Source: Streptomyces jumonjinensis
GTDB taxonomy: Bacteria; Actinomycetota; Actinomycetes; Streptomycetales; Streptomycetaceae
Direction of reading: 5' to 3'
Length of the DNA: 42,542 bases
Assembly: GCF_009600885.1 (NCBI RefSeq)
Contig: NZ_VCLA01000145.1
Coordinates: 197,823-240,364 of the forward strand
In this document: positions 36,336 to 42,542 of the stretch, piece by piece
Layout of the letters: the number at the start of each line of letters is the position of its first letter
Position numbering within the stretch: position 1 is the stretch's first letter
Translations under genes and position numbers: made by a program
Notes under the pieces: generated by a model
The model's database searches: none
Seen by the model: the letters and a program-made list of their open reading frames with translations, nothing else
What the model was told of the DNA's origin: nothing

Positions 36336-38462
36336 GTGGCCATAATCAGCGGCCCGGGACCAGTGTTAATGCGCGGGGCGGGGCCGGATGAGTCGATGAC
36401 CAGGCAGCAGATAAAGCCCGGCACGGCGAAGCGAATCCTCCCCTACACCAGACCGTACCGACGCAACATCATTCTTCTCCTGGTCGCCACCACGCTGAAC
36501 GTCGGCAATGTGGTGGCCACGCCCTTCCTGTTCAAGTACCTCATCGACAGCGGCATCGCCGTCGGCGACACCTCGGTGGTCGTGTGGGTCGCCGTGGCGG
36601 TCGCCGGACTGGCCCTGCTGAGCACCTTTCTGGGGTTCGCGGAGGCATGGCACTCCGGCCGCATCAGCGAGGGACTCATCTACGACGTGCGGACCCGGAT
36701 CTTCGACCATGTGCAGCGCCAGCCGCTCGCGTTCTTCACCCGTGCGCAGACCGGGTCCCTCGTCAGCAGGCTGAACACCGACGTCGTCGGCGCGCAACAG
36801 GCGCTGACCTCCCTGCTGTCCACCGTGGTGTCCGCCGGGCTCACCCTGATACTGGTACTGGCCGCGATGTTCTATCTGTCCTGGACAGTCACCCTGATAT
36901 CCGTGGTGGTGATCCCGCTCTTCATCCTGCCGGGCCGGATCGTCGGCAAACGGCTACAGCGGATCATGCGGGAACACATGCAGGTGAACGCCGAGATCGG
37001 CTCGTTCATGAACGAGCGGTTCAATGTCACCGGGGCGCTGCTCGCCAAGCTCTACGGCCGCCCGGCGACGGAGACGGGCACGTTCTCCCGGCTGGCGGGC
37101 AAGGGACGTGACCTCGGCATCCTGACCTCCGTCTACGGGAAGTCGCTCTTCCTCACGATGACGCTCGTGGGCTCCCTGGCCATCGCGCTGGTGTACGGCC
37201 TCGGCGGCGGCCTCGTCATCGAGGGCGCCTTCCAGATCGGCACCCTGGTGGCGCTCGCCACGCTGCTCACCCGCCTGACGGGGCCGATCAACCAGCTCTC
37301 CAGCGCCCACACGAGTGTGCTGACCGCACTCGTCAGCTTCGACCGACTGTTCGAGATTCTCGATCTCAAGCCGCTGATCTCGGAGAAGCCCGACGCGGCG
37401 CCCCTTCCGAGCGCCGCGGACGGGAGAGGGGCGGCGCCCGGGATCGAGTTCGCGGGAGTGTCGTTCCGCTATCCGGCAGCCGCTGAGGTCTCGCTCGCCT
37501 CGCTGGAATCGATCGCCCTGCCCATGCCGGAGCGTGCCCAGAACACCTGGACCCTGCGGGATCTGAGCTTCACCGTGCCCGCCGGGAAGCTGACCGCGCT
37601 GGTCGGCCCGTCCGGCGCGGGCAAGACGACCATCACCCATCTGGTGCCACGGCTCTACGACCCGGTAGAGGGCGTCATCAGAATCGACGGCCGCGACCTT
37701 CGCGACGTGACGCTGGCATCGCTGAACGACACCGTCGGCATGGTCACCCAGGACGCCCATCTCTTCCATGCGACCATCCGCGACAATCTCACCTACGCAC
37801 GGCCCGGCGCCACCGAGCGGGAACTGATCGACGCCTGCAGAGCGGCCCAGATCTGGGACCTGATCGAATCACTGCCCGACGGCTTCGACACCGTGGTCGG
37901 TGACCGCGGCTACCGGATGTCCGGCGGCGAGAAACAGCGCCTCGCCATGGCGCGGCTGCTCCTCAAGGCCCCGCCGATCGTCGTTCTGGACGAGGCGACG
38001 GCGCACCTCGACTCGGAATCCGAGGCCGCCCTCCAACAGGCCCTGAAGACCGCGCTGAAGGGGCGGACCTCGCTGGTGATCGCCCACCGGCTGTCCACCA
38101 TCCGGGAGGCCGACCAGATCCTCGTCATCGACAAGGGCCGCGTCCAGGAACGCGGAACCCACGAGGAGCTGCTGCGACAGGACGGACTCTACGCGGAGTT
38201 GTACCGCACACAGTTCTCCCGCCGGCCGTCCGGGAACGGCGGCGCTCCGGAACCCGGTCCGGAGCCGGCCGCAGGGCTCCATGGCCCCGGCCCGGTTCTG
38301 ACCGGAGGCCCGGGCGGTCCCTTCCCCGGCGGCGGCCCGGGCGGCCCGGGCATCTTCCTCGGTCCCGGTCCCGGTCCCGGCCCTGGTGGTCTCACCTCCG
38401 GTCCCGGCCCTGGTCCCGGTGGTCCCGGCCCCGGCGGTCCGCCGCCGCCGAGACACGGGTGA
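36336..38462 (+). CDS. ABC exporter, fused TMD-NBD, with Gly/Pro-rich tail
   Basis: This 708-aa half-transporter would work as a homodimer to export the peptide product. The six-helix membrane domain covers about residues 40-315 (e.g. NIILLLVATTLNVGNVVATP). The ATPase domain has Walker A GPSGAGKTT, signature MSGGEKQRLAMARLL, Walker B VVLDEATAHLD and the H-loop IAHRLST. The final ~85 residues are an unusual GPGPGPGG-type tail. An unusual insert also lies just inside the ATPase domain (AAAEVSLASLESIALPMPER). GTG 36336 follows AGGAGG at 5 nt. One-chain exporters of this kind follow mbtH-like genes in several glycopeptide and lipodepsipeptide clusters. Confidence 0.95.
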   Translation: MAIISGPGPVLMRGAGPDESMTRQQIKPGTAKRILPYTRPYRRNIILLLVATTLNVGNVVATPFLFKYLIDSGIAVGDTSVVVWVAVAVAGLALLSTFLGFAEAWHSGRISEGLIYDVRTRIFDHVQRQPLAFFTRAQTGSLVSRLNTDVVGAQQALTSLLSTVVSAGLTLILVLAAMFYLSWTVTLISVVVIPLFILPGRIVGKRLQRIMREHMQVNAEIGSFMNERFNVTGALLAKLYGRPATETGTFSRLAGKGRDLGILTSVYGKSLFLTMTLVGSLAIALVYGLGGGLVIEGAFQIGTLVALATLLTRLTGPINQLSSAHTSVLTALVSFDRLFEILDLKPLISEKPDAAPLPSAADGRGAAPGIEFAGVSFRYPAAAEVSLASLESIALPMPERAQNTWTLRDLSFTVPAGKLTALVGPSGAGKTTITHLVPRLYDPVEGVIRIDGRDLRDVTLASLNDTVGMVTQDAHLFHATIRDNLTYARPGATERELIDACRAAQIWDLIESLPDGFDTVVGDRGYRMSGGEKQRLAMARLLLKAPPIVVLDEATAHLDSESEAALQQALKTALKGRTSLVIAHRLSTIREADQILVIDKGRVQERGTHEELLRQDGLYAELYRTQFSRRPSGNGGAPEPGPEPAAGLHGPGPVLTGGPGGPFPGGGPGGPGIFLGPGPGPGPGGLTSGPGPGPGGPGPGGPPPPRHG

Positions 38463-38729
38463 CCCCGGAACCCATACGTACGTGCAGAGAGCCCGTACAC
38501 CCGAGGCCCTTACGGATCCGGATGGGCGGCATCCGCGGCACCGATCCGGTTCTGCCCAGGGCCCTGAGAATCCACGACCGACGCCGGTAGACTGGGGCCG
38601 TACGAGCCTCACACAGGGCCGTGGCGGGCTGTGACCAGCAAGTGACCCCGACGAGGGCATTCTGGTCGACGCGATCCGAATCTGTCGCCCGCTCATGCCG
38701 GCCGCAGTACGCCATGTTGGGGGTGAGCG

Positions 38730-39383
38730 GTGAGGGTACTGGTGGTCGAAGACCACGCCGAGTTGGCGGATTCCGTGGTCAGGGTGTTGCGCAGAGAAGG
38801 CATGGCGGTCGATGTCGTCTACGACGGCGAGGGCGCGCTGGAGCGCACCGCGGTGGTGGATTACGACGTGGTCGTCCTCGACCGCGACCTCCCCGGAGTC
38901 CACGGCGACGAAGTCTGCGGAGCGCTGGTGGCCGAGCCGATCCACGCCCGGGTGCTGATGCTGACGGCGTCGGGGACGATCTCCGACCGGGTGGAGGGGC
39001 TCAGCATCGGCGCGGACGACTATCTGCCGAAGCCCTTCGCGTACGCCGAGCTGGTGGCGCGCATCCGCGCGGTCGCCCGCCGCTCCCACCGGGCGGTGCC
39101 ACCGGTCCTGGAACACGCCGATCTGAGGCTGGACCCGGCACGGCGGATCGCCACCCGGGCCGGGGAGCGGCTGGCGCTCACCCCCAAGGAGTTCGGGGTG
39201 CTGGAGTATCTGATGGCGGCCCAGGGCCGAGTGGTGTCCGCCGAAGAGCTCCTGGAGCGGGTGTGGGACGAGGCGGCCGACCCGTTCACCACGACGGTCA
39301 AGGCGACGATCAACCGTCTGCGGTCGAAGCTGGGCTCCCCGCCGGTGATCGAGACCGTCCCCCGCGGCGGATACCGGATCTGA
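38730..39383 (+). CDS. OmpR-family response regulator
   Basis: This 217-aa protein has a receiver domain with acidic pocket E7/D8, phospho-acceptor D51 (VVVLDRDLPG) and conserved K101 (YLPKPF). A winged-helix output domain follows (LTPKEFGVLEYLMAAQGRVV, ending VIETVPRGGYRI). The GTG start at 38730 has GGGGGTGAG upstream. The partner kinase starts 15 nt after the stop. Two-component pairs of this type sit in several peptide-antibiotic clusters and sense cell-wall stress or product; the signal here is unknown. The 267-bp gap before it holds no gene that I can see. Confidence 0.95.
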   Translation: MRVLVVEDHAELADSVVRVLRREGMAVDVVYDGEGALERTAVVDYDVVVLDRDLPGVHGDEVCGALVAEPIHARVLMLTASGTISDRVEGLSIGADDYLPKPFAYAELVARIRAVARRSHRAVPPVLEHADLRLDPARRIATRAGERLALTPKEFGVLEYLMAAQGRVVSAEELLERVWDEAADPFTTTVKATINRLRSKLGSPPVIETVPRGGYRI

Positions 39384-39397
39384 TGACGTGATGTGAG

Positions 39398-40753
39398 ATG
39401 CCGATGCGCCTGCCCAGCCCGGCCCGTGCGGCCCGATTCTGTCTGCGGTGGCTGTCCCGTCTGATGCCCCGGCGGGTGCGCATGCGGCTCACCCTGCTGT
39501 ACGGGTCGCTCTTCGTCGCGTTGGGCGCCGTCCTGCTGACGATCACCTATCTGCTGGTGAGCAGCCGTAACAGCAAGGTCATCGTCAGAGGCCCGACAGC
39601 CGGACCGACACCGGACAGCGGAGTCCATCTGTCCGCGGGCACCCAGATCCCGAGCGGTACGCCCGGCTTCGCCCAGGAGGAGCAGCGGCGGGCGATGCGC
39701 GCTCGCGCGGCCGAAGTACAGGATCTGCTGATGGACTCCGGGACGGCGCTGGCGATCATGTCGGTGATCGCGATCGGACTGGGGTGGGTGGTCGCGGGGC
39801 GCGTACTGCGACCGCTGCGCACCATGACCACCACCATTCAGCGGATCTCCGCGCACAATGTGCATGAGCGGCTGGCCATGAAGGGCCCGGGCGATGAGCT
39901 GACGGATCTGGCGGACACCGTCGACGGGCTGCTCGGCCGGCTGGAGAAGTCGCTCGATTCCCATAAGCGGTTCGTGGCCAACGCCGCACATGAGCTGCGT
40001 ACACCGCTGACCGTGGAACACGCGCTGCTGGAGGAGGCGCTGATCGACCGTGACGCCACCGTGGACTCGTTCCGGTCGAATTTCGAGCGGCTGTTGGTGC
40101 TCAGCGAGCAGCAGGCGCGGCTCCTGGAGTCGCTGCTCACCCTGTCCAGCAGCGAACGCGGTCTGGACCGCCGGGAGCCCCTGGAGCTGGACGAGCTGGC
40201 CGGGCAGCTGGCGCTGGGCTGCCGCCAGGAGGCCGAGCGACGGGGGCTGCGGCTGAAGCGGGCGATCGAGCCGGCGGGCATCTGGGGCGACAGTGCGCTG
40301 GTCGAGCGGCTGCTGGCCAACCTCCTGAACAACGCCATGGGGTACAACGCGCCGGATGGCTGGGTGGAGGTCACGACCTGGGCCAAGGGGGGACACGCCG
40401 TCGTCCGGGTGGCCAACACGGGCCCCAGGATTCCGGCGGAGCGGGTGAGCCAGTTGCTGGAGCCGTTCCAGCGGCTCGGTCGTACCGCCGGCGACGGACA
40501 TCACGGTCTGGGACTGTCGATCGTGCGCTCCATCGCCGCCGCCCATGACGCGACCTTGAGCGTGTACGCCCGACCGGAGGGCGGTTTCGTCGTGGAGGTC
40601 GCCTTCCCGCTGCGGACGGCGGACCGGTTCACCACGGAGCCATGCCAGCACGAGCAGCTTTCGGGCCCCGCGACAGCCGCGCACGATGCCTCGCCCCTCG
40701 GCGGCCTTCGGCTTCGGAGGAAGCGTCAGTCCCGCACGACTGGACGGCGATAG
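39398..40753 (+). CDS. Sensor histidine kinase
   Basis: This 451-aa membrane kinase is the partner of the response regulator just upstream. TM1 is about residues 30-54 and TM2 about 114-137, enclosing a ~60-residue extracellular loop. A HAMP linker follows, then the H-box FVANAAHELRTPLTVEHAL with H198 as phosphorylation site. ATP-binding N, F and G boxes are visible (LLANLLNNAM, LEPFQRLG, HGLGLSIV). The loop is short and rich in Gly/Pro/Ser, so the kinase may sense within the membrane or through a partner. The C-terminus ends in an Arg-rich tail. ATG 39398 and 39404 are both usable. Confidence 0.94.
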   Translation: MPMRLPSPARAARFCLRWLSRLMPRRVRMRLTLLYGSLFVALGAVLLTITYLLVSSRNSKVIVRGPTAGPTPDSGVHLSAGTQIPSGTPGFAQEEQRRAMRARAAEVQDLLMDSGTALAIMSVIAIGLGWVVAGRVLRPLRTMTTTIQRISAHNVHERLAMKGPGDELTDLADTVDGLLGRLEKSLDSHKRFVANAAHELRTPLTVEHALLEEALIDRDATVDSFRSNFERLLVLSEQQARLLESLLTLSSSERGLDRREPLELDELAGQLALGCRQEAERRGLRLKRAIEPAGIWGDSALVERLLANLLNNAMGYNAPDGWVEVTTWAKGGHAVVRVANTGPRIPAERVSQLLEPFQRLGRTAGDGHHGLGLSIVRSIAAAHDATLSVYARPEGGFVVEVAFPLRTADRFTTEPCQHEQLSGPATAAHDASPLGGLRLRRKRQSRTTGRR

Positions 40754-40808
40754 CGCGTTTCGGGTAACGCATACGGCAGACAGTCGCGTCGATTGCGTTG
40801 TCGCACTT

Positions 40809-40838
40809 AGCATGGAAATAGCCATGCGTTTCCATGCT
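40809..40838. promoter_or_regulatory. 30-bp perfect inverted repeat upstream of the NRPS gene
   Basis: AGCATGGAAA (40809-40818) and TTTCCATGCT (40829-40838) are perfect 10-bp arms around a 10-nt spacer. The one-turn half-site spacing favours a dimeric DNA-binding protein over an RNA hairpin. Candidate binders are the StrR-like protein and the response regulator. Confidence 0.55.
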
Positions 40839-40893
40839 CATGGCCGTGCGTTCACCAATTCGGCCGTTCATCTGAGAACGGCACTCTCTCCAG

Positions 40894-40945
40894 CCTACTC
40901 ATCCGATACCCCAGTCAGTGGGTATCGGGGAGCCGCATGAGTAGG
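40894..40945. promoter_or_regulatory. Long two-part inverted repeat upstream of the NRPS gene
   Basis: The outer arms CCTACTCAT (40894-40902) and ATGAGTAGG (40937-40945) are perfect. Inside them CCGATACCC (40903-40911) pairs with GGGTATCGG (40920-40928). An 8-nt bulge lies on the 3' side only. The element can form an 18-bp interrupted stem in the NRPS leader or act as an operator. Confidence 0.55.
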
Positions 40946-40984
40946 GTCCTGATGTGTATCCGTGCGGGTGAAGCCGGTGAAAAC

Positions 40985-41006
40985 AGTCGATGTGGATTGC
41001 TCGACT
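40985..41006 (+). promoter_or_regulatory. Inverted repeat next to the NRPS ribosome binding site
   Basis: AGTCGA (40985-40990) and TCGACT (41001-41006) are separated by 10 nt and end directly before the RBS AGGGGGA. The position allows either an operator or an RNA hairpin limiting ribosome access. Confidence 0.4.
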
Positions 41007-41016
41007 AGGGGGAATA

Positions 41017-42542
41017 ATGAACGGCAAATCTGTGAGCACGCTGCCCCTGTTCGATGCCCAAGAGGGAATCTGGCTGGCGCAACGTTTCGAAGGATCCCGC
41101 CGGCTGTACAGCGCCGGCCAGTACATCGACATCCATGGGCCGATTGACACTTCCGTGTTCGAGCGTGCGCTGAGGCAGGCCGTCGCCGAGACGGAGATCC
41201 TGCATATGCGATTCGTGGAAGACGGCGACAAGGTGTCGCAGATCGTCGTTCCGGCCTTGGAATGGGATCTGCCGATCATAGATCTCCAGGACCCCCACGG
41301 CCTTCGTGCACTCAGCGAACACGGTGCTCTCGGTGCCGAAGGCGACCCGAGGGCGGTCGCCGAAGCCTGGATGCGAGCTGACGCGCGACGGGAGATCGGC
41401 ACCCAGTCCGGTCGGCTCTTCTCCTATGCGCTCTTCCGGCTGGCGCCCGACCACTACATCTGGTACCAGAGCTATGACCATCTGCTGATGGACGCCTACG
41501 GATGCTCGCTGGTGGGGCGGCGTGTGGCAGCGATCTATACGGCGCTTCTGCACGGGCGGCCCTACGCGCCCGCGGGACACGCGTCACTTCACGAGCTGAT
41601 GGAGCAGGAGTCCGCCTATCGAGCCTCGGAACAGTACGCGCACGACCGGCGGTACTGGCACGAGCACTTCGCGGACCGGCCGGATCTGGCCGGTATCCCC
41701 GGTCATGGGTCAGCCGCGGGCGATGAAGCCAATGGAACCGGCGGAGCTGACGGAGCTGACGGAGCTGATGAAAGTGGCGGAACTGGCGGAACTGGCGGAA
41801 CCGGCGGAATTCTGCGTGAGGCAGGTCATCTGCCCCCCTCCGCGGTAGCGGCCCTGCGTGCTACCGCGGCCCGCGCGCAGGTGAGCTGGCCCAGGATCGT
41901 CGTCGCGGCGGCAGCGGCCTTGACGGCCCGCATGACCGGGTCGGACGAGGCGGTCCTGAGCCTCCCGGTCGCCGGACGCATGAGCGACCAGGCGCGACGG
42001 ACACCCTGCACCATGGCGAACATACTGCCGTTCCGACTGCCGGTGACCGCTGGCATGACCTTTCTGGATCTGGCTCAGGATGCGGGGCGAGAGATTGAGA
42101 GCCTGCTCGATCACCAGGGTTTTCGAGGGGAGCGGCTGCGCCGCGAGCTCAACTGGCCGAGCGGTGACCGATGGCATTTCGGCCCCTCGGTGAATGTCAT
42201 GCCGATGGCTGGGGGGATTCTCCGGTTCGGAGAGCACCGGGGAATCGTCCGAGACCTGTCGAGTCGGCGCGTCGAGGATTTCGGCGTGATGGTGAGTGGC
42301 TGGTCAGCGGACGACGGAATGCGGATATCCCTTGAAGCCAACTCCACGATGTACGACCGTGACTGGATCCAGGCATCCCATCGCTCATTTCTGACTCTCC
42401 TGGGCCAAGCTGCGGCGGATCCGCAGCTAAGGCTCAGTGAGTTGGATGTGTTGGCGGGGGTTGAGCGTTCGCGGGTGGTGGAGGGTGGGAGTGGGGCGGC
42501 TCGGCCGGTGTCGGCGGGGTCGGTGGTGGAGGCGTTCGAGGG
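41017..42542 (+). CDS. NRPS, N-terminal condensation domain (partial, runs off right edge)
   Basis: The visible 508 residues are a complete condensation domain starting LPLFDAQEGIWLAQRFEGSR, and the beginning of the linker to an adenylation domain (VVEAFE at the edge). Being at the very N-terminus, it would be a starter C domain that usually acylates the first amino acid, as in lipopeptides. The HHxxxDG motif is altered to DHLLMDA (154-160): the second His and the Asp are kept, the first His and the Gly are not. A Gly-rich repeat insert (ADGADGADESGGTGGTGG) interrupts the domain near residues 242-264. AGGGGGA precedes ATG 41017. MbtH, exporter and two-component genes upstream fit one operon or regulon. 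Confidence 0.93.
   Translation, partial: MNGKSVSTLPLFDAQEGIWLAQRFEGSRRLYSAGQYIDIHGPIDTSVFERALRQAVAETEILHMRFVEDGDKVSQIVVPALEWDLPIIDLQDPHGLRALSEHGALGAEGDPRAVAEAWMRADARREIGTQSGRLFSYALFRLAPDHYIWYQSYDHLLMDAYGCSLVGRRVAAIYTALLHGRPYAPAGHASLHELMEQESAYRASEQYAHDRRYWHEHFADRPDLAGIPGHGSAAGDEANGTGGADGADGADESGGTGGTGGTGGILREAGHLPPSAVAALRATAARAQVSWPRIVVAAAAALTARMTGSDEAVLSLPVAGRMSDQARRTPCTMANILPFRLPVTAGMTFLDLAQDAGREIESLLDHQGFRGERLRRELNWPSGDRWHFGPSVNVMPMAGGILRFGEHRGIVRDLSSRRVEDFGVMVSGWSADDGMRISLEANSTMYDRDWIQASHRSFLTLLGQAAADPQLRLSELDVLAGVERSRVVEGGSGAARPVSAGSVVEAFE
41743..41807 (+). repeat. In-frame 9-bp repeats in the NRPS condensation domain
   Basis: Three copies of GGAGCTGAC are followed by three copies of GGCGGAACT/C. 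They encode (GAD)3 and (GGT)3 runs. They lie in a surface loop between the N- and C-terminal lobes. Confidence 0.8.

Noticed and set aside
40985..41006. Considered AGTCGA-N10-TCGACT as a classical StrR binding site
   Set aside because: The half-sites are in the opposite arrangement to GTTCGACTG-N11-CAGTCGAAC, so it does not match the known consensus.

Overview
The window is high-GC actinobacterial chromosome, almost certainly Streptomyces. The evidence is strong G/C bias at third codon positions, frequent GTG starts, 4-8 bp start/stop overlaps, and typical Streptomyces families: a LAL-type LuxR regulator, a StrR-like regulator, an MbtH protein, several P450s and a B12-riboswitch-controlled metE. 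Most of it is specialised-metabolism DNA. At least three biosynthetic loci are separated by housekeeping or stress genes and by visibly decayed gene fragments.

Region 1 (1-11390) looks like an undescribed hybrid locus. A leftward operon encodes a PhyH-type Fe(II)/2OG oxygenase, a glycosyltransferase-like DUF6271 protein and a stand-alone condensation-domain protein that runs off the left edge. Divergent from it, across a region with two DasR-type (dre-like) palindromes, lie an amino acid:[carrier protein] ligase (a seryl-tRNA synthetase paralogue), its carrier protein and an Sfp-type phosphopantetheinyl transferase. Next comes a 31-residue acidic peptide gene (7290-7385, minus) with its own promoter, strong RBS and near-perfect terminator. 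Facing away from it are a TfuA-like protein and a YcaO protein, translationally coupled, followed by a SAM methyltransferase. TfuA/YcaO pairs install backbone thioamides, so the small peptide is a candidate RiPP precursor and the ligase/carrier/C-domain genes a candidate amino-acid-activating arm. Relics of an NRPS condensation domain and a LuxR regulator lie between the two halves.

Region 2 (11391-18895) is ordinary chromosome: a cupin, a UvrA-like ABC protein, a decayed PNPOx-like gene, an AraC regulator with a glyoxalase-fold protein, and metE behind a cobalamin riboswitch.

Region 3 (19012-27270) is a second candidate novel locus. A leftward P450 diverges from a rightward run: a 38-residue acidic peptide ending in ...YEDARW, two more P450s, a 355-aa protein of unknown family, an FAD-dependent oxidoreductase and a small terpenoid-cyclase-like toroid protein. 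It could be a P450-modified RiPP or a terpenoid pathway; the sequence alone does not decide.

Region 4 (27455-30771) holds a class V aminotransferase, its divergent LysR regulator and decayed DNA that includes a frameshifted luciferase-like oxidoreductase.

Region 5 (30772-42542) is the left flank of an NRPS cluster: a 1020-aa LAL regulator, a StrR-like regulator, MbtH, a one-chain ABC exporter, an OmpR/histidine kinase pair, and the start of an NRPS opening with an unusual condensation domain. It runs off the right edge. The upstream regions carry several strong palindromes, one of them sitting between the -35 and -10 of the mbtH promoter. In-frame microsatellite-like expansions recur in genes across the whole window.
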